Shown here: positions 35,561 through 44,753 of the stretch, one piece after another
How the letters are laid out: every line of letters begins with the position of its first letter
Numbering within the stretch: position 1 is the first letter of the stretch
Source: an uncultured Commensalibacter sp.
GTDB taxonomy: Bacteria; Pseudomonadota; Alphaproteobacteria; Acetobacterales; Acetobacteraceae
DNA: 64,000 nt
Assembly (NCBI GenBank): GCA_945266285.1
Contig: CALYOP010000001.1
Span: 62,001 to 126,000 of the forward strand
Direction of reading: 5' to 3'
The notes under the pieces: model-generated
What the model saw: only the letters and a program-made list of their open reading frames with translations
The model's database searches: none
Told to the model about the DNA's origin: nothing
Position numbers and translations under genes: made by a program

Positions 35561-35563
35561 TTA

Positions 35564-35597
35564 AAGTCTATATGATTCATTAAAACCATATAGACTT
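35564..35597. terminator. Bidirectional hairpin between convergent genes
   Basis: Perfect 11-pair inverted repeat AAGTCTATATG / CATATAGACTT with a 12-base loop, starting three bases after the hydrolase stop and 15 bases before the end of the convergent gene. No long U-tract on either side. Confidence 0.55.
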
Positions 35598-35612
35598 CCA
35601 TATTGATCATTT

Positions 35613-36119
35613 TTAAGGATAGGGTGAATTTTCATAAGGATATTGATCAACCAATGTCCTTAAAGGCTGAAAATCCCTATCAGAACAATTTTTAATAACC
35701 ACTTGTGAAACATCACCATGGGGGATTTCATAAAAAATCTGATTATTCCAATCGGCTTCGTGAATGCCTAACCATAACGTAAGCATAAAGGGATAGGGTT
35801 TCTGACCTTCTGATTTATCGGCATAACTTGCTGGATCAATATGCTGATTAATACGCAACTCAGCATCCCCAGTTGAAGGTGGATTTTTATGAAGTGATGT
35901 CCATCCACCCTGATTATTTTTAATCCATTCGGCAACAATTTTCACTTCATCCGGAGTCAAAACACGCTTTATACGTTGTGGCCCTACATAAATTTCCGCT
36001 TCAATCACTGGCGGAAAAGTCACTGGACGTAAATTTGGTTTTGTTAGCACCCATATTCCAATTACAGTTGCTAAAATTAGAACACCTAATCCCAGGAAAA
36101 TTGCTGTTTGTCGACGCAT
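35613..36119 (-). CDS. Membrane-anchored protein of unknown function
   Basis: 168 residues: one N-terminal membrane helix (FLGLGVLILATVIGIWVL) preceded by MRRQ, then a soluble periplasmic domain with beta-type sequence (VIEAEIYVGPQRIKRVLTPDEV; GDVSQVVIKNC) ending in a Pro/Tyr-rich tail. No family recognised. The ATG is one base after the stop of the sugar aminotransferase gene, so it is cotranslated and may belong to the surface-glycan cassette, though nothing in it looks enzymatic. Confidence 0.7.
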   Translation of the reverse strand: MRRQTAIFLGLGVLILATVIGIWVLTKPNLRPVTFPPVIEAEIYVGPQRIKRVLTPDEVKIVAEWIKNNQGGWTSLHKNPPSTGDAELRINQHIDPASYADKSEGQKPYPFMLTLWLGIHEADWNNQIFYEIPHGDVSQVVIKNCSDRDFQPLRTLVDQYPYENSPYP

Positions 36120-36120
36120 C

Positions 36121-37254
36121 TTATTGATGTACCTCTTGAATGGCCATAATCACCCTATTGACTTCTTCATCCGTTAAATCAGGATGGATAGGAAGCGCTA
36201 ATATCCTTTCTGAGATATCTTCCGAAGTCATTAAAATACTACCATTATGGTATTTACGATAAGCTGGTTGTTTATGCAAAGGTAAAGGATAATAAATTGC
36301 TGTTGGGATATTTTGTGCTTTGAGATGTTCTTGAACTTTTTGACGATGTTCTGAATCCGATAACAATACAGAATAAATTGCCCAAGCACTTTGACTATTA
36401 GCTACCCTAGCAGGAATTTCTACAATTGAAGCCAAACCTTGATCATATTGCTGTGCAATCATTTCCCTTCGCTGTAATTCTTCATCAAAACAATCCAGCT
36501 TGGTTAATAAAACGGCTGCCTGCAATGTATCCAAACGGCCATTCATACCCGTCCGCAAAACCTGATAGCGTGTTTTCCCTTCTCCATGTGTACGTAAAGA
36601 GCGATATAATTCTGCTTTTTCAGGATCATTGGTAAAAATTGCGCCCCCATCCCCATAACCCCCCAATGGTTTGGAAGGAAAAAAAGAAGTAATTGTAGCG
36701 TCAGCTTCACAACCCAATTTTTTATAATGCAACGATGCTCCAAAAGATTGGGCACAATCATCTAATAAAAAAAGATTTTCCCGCGCTGCAATATCACGCA
36801 ATTTATCCCAAGGTGCAGGCTGCCCAAATAAATCAACCCCGATTATAGCCTTAGGTCTTAAATTGTTTTCTTCTCGAATACGCGCAATAGAACTTTGTAG
36901 ATGACATGGATCGATTTGAAAGGTTTTGGGATCAATATCGACAAAAATTGGCGTTGCTCCTAAAACCAAAGGAACTTCTGCTGTAGCCGTATAGGTAAAA
37001 GCAGGCAAAAATACCGCATCACCTGGACCAACTTCTTCAGCCATTAATGCAATTTGAATTGCATCAGTACCAGAAGATACACCGATACAATATTGGGCAT
37101 TCACATAGCTTGCCAAACGTTCTTCAAGCTCTTGAACTTCTGGGCCAAGAATAAATTGACAATGATCAAATACACGATCAACACGTTGTTTTAAATTTTC
37201 ACCCAATCGGCGTTGTTGTTTTTTTAAATCTAAAAATAAAATTGGATCATTCAT
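36121..37254 (-). CDS. DegT/DnrJ/EryC1 family sugar aminotransferase (WbpE-like)
   Basis: PLP-dependent aminotransferase acting on nucleotide keto-sugars, 377 residues. Motifs: SSGTDAIQIAL, PAFTYTATAE, LLDDCAQSFGA and the PLP-lysine motif TSFFPSKPLGGYGDGGAIFT. By eye it is very similar to Pseudomonas WbpE, which aminates C3 of UDP-3-keto-GlcNAcA; the neighbouring 4,6-dehydratase instead predicts a C4 substrate as for PglE. AAGGA precedes the ATG. It lies between the dehydratase gene (41 bases) and a membrane protein gene (1 base). Confidence 0.87.
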   Translation of the reverse strand: MNDPILFLDLKKQQRRLGENLKQRVDRVFDHCQFILGPEVQELEERLASYVNAQYCIGVSSGTDAIQIALMAEEVGPGDAVFLPAFTYTATAEVPLVLGATPIFVDIDPKTFQIDPCHLQSSIARIREENNLRPKAIIGVDLFGQPAPWDKLRDIAARENLFLLDDCAQSFGASLHYKKLGCEADATITSFFPSKPLGGYGDGGAIFTNDPEKAELYRSLRTHGEGKTRYQVLRTGMNGRLDTLQAAVLLTKLDCFDEELQRREMIAQQYDQGLASIVEIPARVANSQSAWAIYSVLLSDSEHRQKVQEHLKAQNIPTAIYYPLPLHKQPAYRKYHNGSILMTSEDISERILALPIHPDLTDEEVNRVIMAIQEVHQ

Positions 37255-37295
37255 ATTAAATTCCTTTTGATAATCAATAAATTTTGATTATCAGC

Positions 37296-39257
37296 TTATC
37301 CCATATTCGATTTATGAGAAAATTCTGGTACTAAAATTTTTAAAATATTAATTGCCAACTCAACATCATTATTTAAGCAAGCCGTTTCAATTGTATCAAT
37401 TAAATAGCTGACTTCTCTTAAATTAACAAAATGTGGGGTAGCAATCATTAATCCTACATTATCAGTCGGAATTGGTGCTTCGCGACCATAAAATAATTCT
37501 TCAAATAATTTTTCTCCTGGACGAAGACCTGTAAATTGTATGGCGATATCTTCATCAGGTTTCAAGCCAGCCAAGCGAATCATTTGTTTGGCTAGATCCA
37601 GGATTTTAACCGGCTTCCCCATATCCAAGACAAATATCCCACCATTCCGTAGCAATTCGTCCGTCTCTTTGCCATCGCCAATACGGATGGTTGCTCTGAC
37701 ACTTGCCTGTAATACTAGTCCCACTGCTTCTGAAACCGTCATAAAATAACGTTTCATATCAGGATGCGTAACGGTTAAAGGGCCACCATGTTTTAATTGC
37801 CTTTGGAACAAAGGCACCACCGAACCAGTTGAACCTAAAACATTTCCAAACCTTACCGTAACACAACGCATTTTATAATCTGAATTATGTATGATCCCTT
37901 GTAAAAGATGTTGCTGATCAGGATTATGCGCAACGATGTCTAAGGCTTGACAATACATCTCTGCAACGCGTTTTGATGCACCCATTAAGCTGGACGGATT
38001 AACAGCCTTATCGGTAGAAATCATAACTAAGGTTCGTGCTTTATTTTCAGCAGCTGCATTCGCAATAATACGTGTTCCTACAATATTTGTTAAAAAACCC
38101 TCCGTTGGATTAGCTTCCATCATAGGAACATGCTTTAAGGCAGCAGCATGAAAAACTAATTCAGGTTTATAAGCATTAAATATAGAACTAATCCGTGCAC
38201 GATCCCGGATACTCGCCAATACGATTTGTCTCGCACCCTTAGGGAAACGTTCCGTTAATTCAACATTAATCTTCCACAAGGCATATTCACTATGATCCAG
38301 TAGAATTAATAACTTGGGTGACAAAGCAGAAATCTGTCTAACCAGTTCTGACCCAATGGATCCACCTGCACCGGTTACAAGAATTACTTTATCACGAATC
38401 ATTTGCTCCATACCTTCGTGATCCAAAGGTACTTGAGGACGATTAAGCAATTCTTCAAGCGCAATTGGCTGTAGATCAATGACACTTGCTGGAGTCAAAC
38501 TGGTTAAATTGGGTGTTCTTTTAACAGGAATCTTCCATACTTCAGCAATAGACAAAAGCTGCCGAAGTTGTTCACCCCTAAATTCTAATCCTGTGATAAC
38601 AAGTTCAGAAGGTAAATTATTACGATCTTCAAGATCAATTAAAATCGATTCAATTTCTTTAATGCTGCCCAAAACAGGAGCATTATGAATTCGATATCCC
38701 TTACGGTTTTGTTCATGACAAACCAAACCAATAATTTGCAAGGGATGCGAAATTTCCCGTTTTGTTGCCCGTAAAAACAAATCGGCATCGACTTCATTTC
38801 CTAACAACAGAATGCGTTGTTTTACGGCATGGTTGTCTTTACGAATTTCCGAAAATATTAAACGATAAGCAACACGACCACCACCCATTAATACCAATAA
38901 TACAAGCGCATAAATAATTGGAAACGTTATTGATGGAATAGGATAACCAGTTAACCATAATCCAAGCGTAAATAAAAAAGCACTAGCAATAGATGCACCG
39001 GCTATACTAAGCAAATCAGCAAGACCAGAAAAGCGCCAATATTGTTGCGGAACTCGAAAAGGTAATCCACTGACCAGGAGACTAACAATACCACCGGCCA
39101 GAAACCACAATGGATGAAGCCATCCCCCTTGTGGATCAGAAAGCCATCGCGCCAATGGTGCCGCAAAAGCAACCAATATGACATCCATGCCAATATTGAT
39201 TAAAATACGCTTACAATTTTTAATTTGTTTTGATGTAATTGAAGAGGACTGTTGCAA
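37296..39257 (-). CDS. Membrane-bound UDP-sugar 4,6-dehydratase (PglF/WbpM/CapD-like)
   Basis: 653 residues: four N-terminal membrane helices (about 20-135), a CoA-binding-like Rossmann region near 155-280, and a C-terminal SDR domain with VILVTGAGGSIGSELVRQ near 290, STDKAVNPSSLMGASKR near 415 and RPGEKLFEELFYG. The length and layout match PglF and WbpM, which convert UDP-GlcNAc to UDP-4-keto-6-deoxy sugars at the inner membrane. In this subfamily Met replaces the usual SDR Tyr (MGASKR), as seen here. TTG start at 39257 with GGAAG seven bases upstream; divergent from the GT4 gene with only 66 bases between. Confidence 0.88.
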   Translation of the reverse strand: MQQSSSITSKQIKNCKRILINIGMDVILVAFAAPLARWLSDPQGGWLHPLWFLAGGIVSLLVSGLPFRVPQQYWRFSGLADLLSIAGASIASAFLFTLGLWLTGYPIPSITFPIIYALVLLVLMGGGRVAYRLIFSEIRKDNHAVKQRILLLGNEVDADLFLRATKREISHPLQIIGLVCHEQNRKGYRIHNAPVLGSIKEIESILIDLEDRNNLPSELVITGLEFRGEQLRQLLSIAEVWKIPVKRTPNLTSLTPASVIDLQPIALEELLNRPQVPLDHEGMEQMIRDKVILVTGAGGSIGSELVRQISALSPKLLILLDHSEYALWKINVELTERFPKGARQIVLASIRDRARISSIFNAYKPELVFHAAALKHVPMMEANPTEGFLTNIVGTRIIANAAAENKARTLVMISTDKAVNPSSLMGASKRVAEMYCQALDIVAHNPDQQHLLQGIIHNSDYKMRCVTVRFGNVLGSTGSVVPLFQRQLKHGGPLTVTHPDMKRYFMTVSEAVGLVLQASVRATIRIGDGKETDELLRNGGIFVLDMGKPVKILDLAKQMIRLAGLKPDEDIAIQFTGLRPGEKLFEELFYGREAPIPTDNVGLMIATPHFVNLREVSYLIDTIETACLNNDVELAINILKILVPEFSHKSNMG

Positions 39258-39323
39258 GGTTTTGCTTCCGTCTTTATAGCCTACAAGATTGGACTAAAAG
39301 AAAAGTCTTGGTATGAAAACATT

Positions 39324-40361
39324 ATGATCAAATCACCTAATCTTATTCTATTTATATGGCTGGTTGGCACATCCCTGCTTTCTGCCATTATTGTTAAACT
39401 CATGACTCGGATAGCAATATTGGATCAGCCTGTTCAACGAAGTTCTCATACTATACCAACCCCCAAAGGTGGCGGTATTGGGATTATTGGGGCTTTTACC
39501 ATTGGTTTGGTGATTATATTTCCTCTGTTTCACATTACTTCCACTATCACAATCAAAGGAATCTTATTAGCTGTTATAATGTTGTCTGTTTTATCTTGGT
39601 TTGATGACATCAGGCAATGGCCTGCTTCAGTCAAACTGATCGGGCAAATTATTGCCGCAGCCATTGTCACAATTTCTGTTCCTTTACTCCCATTATTAAG
39701 TCAAACAAATTTTTTTCTAATAATCCTTATCATGATTTGGCTAGTCTATGTAACCAATGCTTTTAACTTTATGGATGGTTTAAATGGATTGGCGAGTGGT
39801 GTTGCAGCAATTTGTTGTATTTTTGTCTATTTCTATACCAATAATATTGAATTAAAATTAACAGCATTAGCACTGCTTTGTGGGTTAATGGGTTTTTTAC
39901 CTTTTAATTATCCTTATGCACAAATTTTTATGGGAGACGTTGGGAGCCAAGCTTGTGGTCTGCTTTTAGGAAGTTTTGCACTATTTAATCCAACATCCTT
40001 TACTTTTTTCTCATTTAAAACACATCATAATGAAGCTTTGCTCGTTTTTTTTCTGCTATTCGGATTACTTTATGATGTCAGCTTTACCCTAATACGGCGC
40101 ATCATCGTTAAAGCTCCAATTATGCAGGCGCATCGCAGCCATTTATATCAGATTGCGCATCGTTGCGGTATCAAAGCAGCATTCGTAACCCTCATTGAAT
40201 GGTTCTTCTGTATTTGGGGAGGTGCGCTAATTTTTCTTCTTCCTCCAATTCATAATAAAACAATGATGCTTTCTATTGGGTTACTTTTACTTCCTCAACT
40301 TATATGGACAATTTTCGTTTTTAATCTGGCTAAAAGAAATAACTTAAAAAAATGGGAGTAA
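39324..40361 (+). CDS. Undecaprenyl-phosphate sugar-1-phosphate transferase, GT4 family (WecA/WbpL-like)
   Basis: Polytopic membrane enzyme of the MraY/WecA/WbpL superfamily, 345 residues from ATG 39324, about 10-11 helices. Conserved pieces: DQPVQRSSHTIPTPKGGGIGI, WFDDIRQWP, NAFNFMDGLNGLA with the nucleophilic and metal-binding Asp, FMGDVGSQACG, and QAHRSHLYQIAH. It would start a lipid-linked glycan by moving HexNAc-1-phosphate or a 6-deoxy derivative onto undecaprenyl phosphate, using the sugar made by the divergent dehydratase and aminotransferase. A TTG at 39252 opens a longer frame overlapping the dehydratase start and is unlikely. Confidence 0.87.
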   Translation: MIKSPNLILFIWLVGTSLLSAIIVKLMTRIAILDQPVQRSSHTIPTPKGGGIGIIGAFTIGLVIIFPLFHITSTITIKGILLAVIMLSVLSWFDDIRQWPASVKLIGQIIAAAIVTISVPLLPLLSQTNFFLIILIMIWLVYVTNAFNFMDGLNGLASGVAAICCIFVYFYTNNIELKLTALALLCGLMGFLPFNYPYAQIFMGDVGSQACGLLLGSFALFNPTSFTFFSFKTHHNEALLVFFLLFGLLYDVSFTLIRRIIVKAPIMQAHRSHLYQIAHRCGIKAAFVTLIEWFFCIWGGALIFLLPPIHNKTMMLSIGLLLLPQLIWTIFVFNLAKRNNLKKWE

Positions 40362-40378
40362 GCATTACACTTACCCCC
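40347..40378 (-). terminator. Rho-independent terminator for the gene at 40.4-41.0 kb
   Basis: On the minus strand GGGGGTAAG, seven-base loop, CTTACTCCC, then A and seven T. One A-C mismatch in the stem. The plus-strand stop codon of the GT4 gene lies inside the stem, so the hairpin may serve both. Confidence 0.7.
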
Positions 40379-40408
40379 AGCTAAAATAAATAATTTACTT
40401 AAAAGTAG

Positions 40409-41032
40409 CTATTTTTTCATTTTATCTAACTGTTCCTGATTTAGATCATCCGTAGTAGCATGCTCTTTACGGATTTTCTTATCGGCTTTCTTTGCTTTTT
40501 TCTGCGCCTCATTTCTGTTTTCAACAGCCTTTTGTAAAGCTTCATCTTTAAATTTGATAACAAAACCACCAGGTGCACCTGCTAAACGGCCGCCAGTACT
40601 TTTTGTATCTACTTTAATCACTACATTATTGCTATTTTGTAAGTTAGCACCGCCAATACCAACACCAGCGGTTGCTTCACCACTCGCCGCACCATATTTA
40701 CCGGCAAAGTCATATAAATTAGTCAAATTATAGACATGACCTGTTGCTTGCGATTTTGAAAACCCTAACGCAACGACATCTCCGCCTTTAATTTCAAATC
40801 TATAGCTCTTTCCACGGAAATGAAGGGTTCCCTCACCCCAAGTATAACCAACTCCAAGATCAGCAGAATGAAAAACCATGGTTATCACACCATTTGGTTT
40901 ATTCATATCAGGAACATGATAAGCTTTACTATGGTTTGAGTGCGATGCTTTATTTCCTTCAGCTAAACCAGTAGAAGATAAAGCGGGTATAGCAATCAAT
41001 GTTGCTGCCATTAAAAACAGTTGTTTACGCAT
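40409..41032 (-). CDS. Secreted beta-rich protein of unknown function
   Basis: 207 residues with a signal peptide (MRKQLFLMAATLIAIPALSSTG, cleavage near LAEG). The mature part is glycine-rich with alternating hydrophobics: MVFHSADLGVGYTWGEGTLHF, FEIKGGDVVALGFSKSQATGHVYNL and GEATAGVGIGGANLQNSN, then a Lys-rich C-terminal tail (KKAKKADKKIRKEH). The core suggests a small beta barrel of the general kind found in DUF1134/EipA-like or Ysc84-like proteins, but I do not recognise it with certainty. Start at ATG 41032 (AGGA eight bases upstream) rather than 41041. Has its own terminator; probably monocistronic. Confidence 0.7.
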   Translation of the reverse strand: MRKQLFLMAATLIAIPALSSTGLAEGNKASHSNHSKAYHVPDMNKPNGVITMVFHSADLGVGYTWGEGTLHFRGKSYRFEIKGGDVVALGFSKSQATGHVYNLTNLYDFAGKYGAASGEATAGVGIGGANLQNSNNVVIKVDTKSTGGRLAGAPGGFVIKFKDEALQKAVENRNEAQKKAKKADKKIRKEHATTDDLNQEQLDKMKK

Positions 41033-41234
41033 GTGAACCATCCTTTATAAATCGAGATCAATTATCTCATTTGGGCTAATTATTATATTAAACAAAAAAG
41101 ATAGCAAACTAGTTTCTAAACAATAACTAACTTGATAATTACAACGAATGATTCAAACAAATCACAAAGCCTTCATAAGCTATTAAAGCATTATATGTTA
41201 CTATAGTAATTATGAGGCTATGTGATTTTAATCA

Positions 41235-41621
41235 TTAAGCTGCAGCTGTTTTTTGAAAATCGGTTTTTTCGTATTCACTTGCAACTTCTTCTTTTGTTGC
41301 TTCAACCATAATGTTTTGGATTTCGCTAAGATAAGCATTACCTTTTAATGTGCGTTGAACCAAAACAGAACGACGATCCATTGGATCAAATTTACGACGG
41401 ATCAGGTCAAGTTCACCAAGACGATCTAATGCGCGTGTAATTGCAGGTTTTGAAACATTCAAAATCGCAGATAAACCACGTACAGTTTGAGATCCTTCAT
41501 TCAAATAGCAGGTTAAAAATACAGCCATCTGCCGTGCTGATAAATCTGTTCCATCGCTACGAACCATTTCAACGACAGTGTAGCGTAATATATTAATCAA
41601 TCGTTCAAAATCATTACTCAT
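41235..41621 (-). CDS. MarR family transcriptional regulator
   Basis: 128-residue winged-helix regulator. The recognition region is TVRGLSAILNVSKPAITRALDRL followed by the wing IRRKFDPMDRRSVLVQRT, both typical of MarR. It lacks the long C-terminal dimerisation helix of larger members, ending in a short EEVASEYEKTDFQKTAAA tail. AAGGAC precedes the ATG. Neighbours are a secreted protein gene downstream and 531 empty bases upstream, so its target cannot be inferred; self-regulation from the upstream region is the usual case. Confidence 0.87.
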   Translation of the reverse strand: MSNDFERLINILRYTVVEMVRSDGTDLSARQMAVFLTCYLNEGSQTVRGLSAILNVSKPAITRALDRLGELDLIRRKFDPMDRRSVLVQRTLKGNAYLSEIQNIMVEATKEEVASEYEKTDFQKTAAA

Positions 41622-42152
41622 AATTTTAGTCCTTACCTATTAATCAAATTAAAACATGAGGTTTATAAAAAACATTTTGATATACTAAATTCCTAATAAA
41701 TATCAGAGCTTAGGTATCCTTCATCCTGCGTTTCAACAAGATAGTTCGCTATATAAGACAATTCGTTTCAAAAACAAGAAGATAAATTTCAAAAAAATGA
41801 TTAATTCATGAAAGTTTTATTGTTTGATTGAATTTTTTGTTAGATCATAAGCCCTTTAATCATTACCTATATTTACAACCCCTTGTTTTTCTTTTATTTT
41901 TTCAATTCGAATATTAAATGATTATCATTCTTTCTTGCTATGCGTTTAGTGCATAACAGACCCTATTAATTTGCAAAGATGAGTAACTAGTTTATTTTTG
42001 TCAATTTTAACGTTCTTTTAAAAAACCTTATATAGACACATTTATTATGTATTATCATACATAGAGAAAAACGATTAAATATAATGTTATTTCTATTCTA
42101 ACTTTATATTTTACAAATAATATATATTTTAATTATGATTTAACAATTAAAT
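41622..42152. other. AT-rich divergent region with a Fur-box-like sequence
   Basis: 531 bases between marR and the helicase gene; no coding frame of note. At 41914-41932 TTAAATGATTATCATTCTT matches the 19-base Fur consensus GATAATGATAATCATTATC at 13 positions, including the core ATGAT and ATCATT. Nearby TATGC-N7-GCATA (41940s) can form a small hairpin. No promoter pair is convincing. Role inferred and uncertain. Confidence 0.4.
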
Positions 42153-44753
42153 ATGAAAACGTCAACAATTTCTAATCATTCTACTAAAACTGTTCGAGCC
42201 ATCCTAGGACCAACAAATACAGGCAAAACGCATTTGGCGCTTGAACGAATGCTTGCTTATTCGTCCGGTATCATTGGTTTTCCGCTACGTTTATTAGCAA
42301 GGGAAAACTACGAAAAAATGGTTTCACAAAAGGGTGAAAAATACGTTGCTTTAATCACAGGAGAAGAAAAAATCTATCCTCCTGAAGCACGATGGTTTGC
42401 TTGCACTGTTGAAGCAATGCCTATCGATATTTCTGTAGATTTTATTGCAATTGACGAAATACAGCTTTGTGCAGACCCTGATCGTGGACATATTTTTACC
42501 GATCGGTTACTTCACTGCCGAGGACAAAAAGAAACTATGTTTCTTGGTGCTGATACAATTAAAAATTTATTACGACAATTAGTGCCTGAAATTGAAATTG
42601 ATACACGTCCACGTTTATCTGCTTTAACTTATGCTGGATTTAATAAATTAACCAAACTTCCTTCACGTACTGCAATTGTTACTTTTTCTGCTACAGAAGT
42701 CTACGCTATTGCCGAATTTATACGACAACGTAGTGGCGGTTGTGCCTTAATTATGGGCCGTCTTTCTCCAAGAACCCGCAATGCTCAGATGGCTTTATAT
42801 CAAAATAAAGAAGTCGATTACCTTGTTGCGACGGATGCGATTGGAATGGGCCTTAACATGAATGTCGATCATGTGGCTTTTGCTGGACTTTCAAAATTTG
42901 ATGGGCATCAATTTCGCCACCTTTCTTCTGCTGAACTGGCTCAAATTGCCGGACGTGCTGGAAGAGGTATGCATGATGGAACTTTTGGTACGACTGCAAA
43001 TTGTTTATCACTTGATGAAAAAATGGTCGAAGCCATTGAAAATCACCATTTTAACCCAATTACTCACCTCTACTGGCGAAATAGAGCACTCGATTTTTCT
43101 ACACCTTCTACCTTACTCAATAGTCTCAATCGTTCATCACCGATTAAAACGCTAACTATGGGACACGCTGCTTCAGATCTTCAAACTTTAACAACACTGA
43201 TGCATGACCGGGAAATAATGGCAGCTTGTCAAAATACTCATAATACTCGTCTCTTGTGGGAAAACTGTCAAATACCTGACTTTCGCAAGCTTGGTATCGA
43301 AAATCATGCGGCAATCTGTCGACAGATTTTTTTCTTTTTACTAAAACAGGGCCATATTCCCGAAAACTGGTTTGAACAGCAAATTAAAAATTTTGCACAT
43401 CCTCACGGGGATATTGACACTCTTATGCAACGCCTTGCCAGTATAAGAATTTACGCTTACATCGCGAATAAAAATAATTGGGTACCTGCTGCACCTTATT
43501 GGCAAAAACAAACTCGAGAAGTCGAAGATAGTTTATCCGACGCTTTGCATACGGCTCTGATGTCCCGTTTCGTCAACAAAAGAGCAACCTTTTTAATTCG
43601 TCACCTGAAAGAAAAAGAACAAAAAAATATTTTGGCTGCAGTAACAAATAACGGAGAAATCGTTATTGAAGGTCAAGCCATAGGAACACTCAAAGGTTTT
43701 ACCTTAGAAATCAACCAAGATATTCCTAATCAAGAACGTGCTTTGCTTTATAAAGCTTCTCAAAGAGCTTTAAAGCATCAATTTTACTTACAATTCCAAC
43801 GCCTTATAAAAGCATCCGATCAAGAATTTAGCATCGATTATAAGAATGCAACAATATTATGGGAAATGACCCCTATCGGCCGATTACGCAAAGGTCATGT
43901 ACCGATTCATCCAGAAATCGGTCTTATCGATAATGATTTTATTGATCACTCTTATCGAAAAGCGATCTATAACCGGCTTAAACAATTTGTCCAAAATTAT
44001 ATTTCTCAACAGCTATATTCTCTTTGGAATGCTTATCAAAAAGAATATGATCATCCAGAAATACGCGGCATTTTGCATCAATTATGGGAAAATCTAGGTA
44101 TTGTTTGGAACAAGCGTAATTTTGCTATTCCTTTTGATCGCAAAAAGCAATTGCACACAATGAATATAATTGTTGGACACCATGCAATTTTCTTTCCTGA
44201 TCTACTAAAACCAAAGCCTTTCGCATTAAGAGCTTTTTTATGGAGTATTTTTTATAAAAATCCTTTCCCAAATTTCTTGCCGGATAGCCAATATATCATT
44301 CCTTTGCCGGACCCTTTAGATGCTGAATTATTTTCTAAGCTCGGATGGTTAACAGCAGGAAAACAAATGATACGTCTTGATATTGCAGAAAGAGTTACAA
44401 CGACTTTATTAAAAAAAACGCGGCATTATTCTATTACATTTAAAAATTCACTTATTACACCTCTTCATACGACATCTGCTAACCGCGTTATGCTTTTAAA
44501 AGCTTTATTATTAAATAGACGTCTTCAACCCGCACAAATTCTTAGCAAAACACAATGGGGACCCACAGCTCCTTTGATGATATGTTCGATAGATCAACAA
44601 AAATTTTTACGAAGTAAGAAAAAAAATAACAAATTGAACGATAAAACAGATAAAAAGAAGCCAGATCAAAAAAATCATAAAAAACTATCTTATGATCCTG
44701 AACACCCTTTTTCAGAACTTGCAGTTTTAATAACGCGTTTTCAACATGACTGA
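42153..44753 (+). CDS. Suv3-like DExH RNA helicase
   Basis: 866-residue superfamily 2 helicase of the Suv3 type, the group from which the mitochondrial degradosome helicase descends. Walker A is GPTNTGKTH near residue 24, motif II DEIQ (AIDEIQLCADPDRGH) near 105, motif III region FSATE, and the C-terminal helicase domain has VATDAIGMGLNMNVDHVAF and AQIAGRAGRG. The rest (residues 300-866) is mostly helical and ends in a Lys/Asp-rich tail. Predicted to unwind RNA or RNA-DNA hybrids, possibly with an exonuclease. Its stop overlaps the S4-domain gene by eight bases. Confidence 0.88.
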   Translation: MKTSTISNHSTKTVRAILGPTNTGKTHLALERMLAYSSGIIGFPLRLLARENYEKMVSQKGEKYVALITGEEKIYPPEARWFACTVEAMPIDISVDFIAIDEIQLCADPDRGHIFTDRLLHCRGQKETMFLGADTIKNLLRQLVPEIEIDTRPRLSALTYAGFNKLTKLPSRTAIVTFSATEVYAIAEFIRQRSGGCALIMGRLSPRTRNAQMALYQNKEVDYLVATDAIGMGLNMNVDHVAFAGLSKFDGHQFRHLSSAELAQIAGRAGRGMHDGTFGTTANCLSLDEKMVEAIENHHFNPITHLYWRNRALDFSTPSTLLNSLNRSSPIKTLTMGHAASDLQTLTTLMHDREIMAACQNTHNTRLLWENCQIPDFRKLGIENHAAICRQIFFFLLKQGHIPENWFEQQIKNFAHPHGDIDTLMQRLASIRIYAYIANKNNWVPAAPYWQKQTREVEDSLSDALHTALMSRFVNKRATFLIRHLKEKEQKNILAAVTNNGEIVIEGQAIGTLKGFTLEINQDIPNQERALLYKASQRALKHQFYLQFQRLIKASDQEFSIDYKNATILWEMTPIGRLRKGHVPIHPEIGLIDNDFIDHSYRKAIYNRLKQFVQNYISQQLYSLWNAYQKEYDHPEIRGILHQLWENLGIVWNKRNFAIPFDRKKQLHTMNIIVGHHAIFFPDLLKPKPFALRAFLWSIFYKNPFPNFLPDSQYIIPLPDPLDAELFSKLGWLTAGKQMIRLDIAERVTTTLLKKTRHYSITFKNSLITPLHTTSANRVMLLKALLLNRRLQPAQILSKTQWGPTAPLMICSIDQQKFLRSKKKNNKLNDKTDKKKPDQKNHKKLSYDPEHPFSELAVLITRFQHD

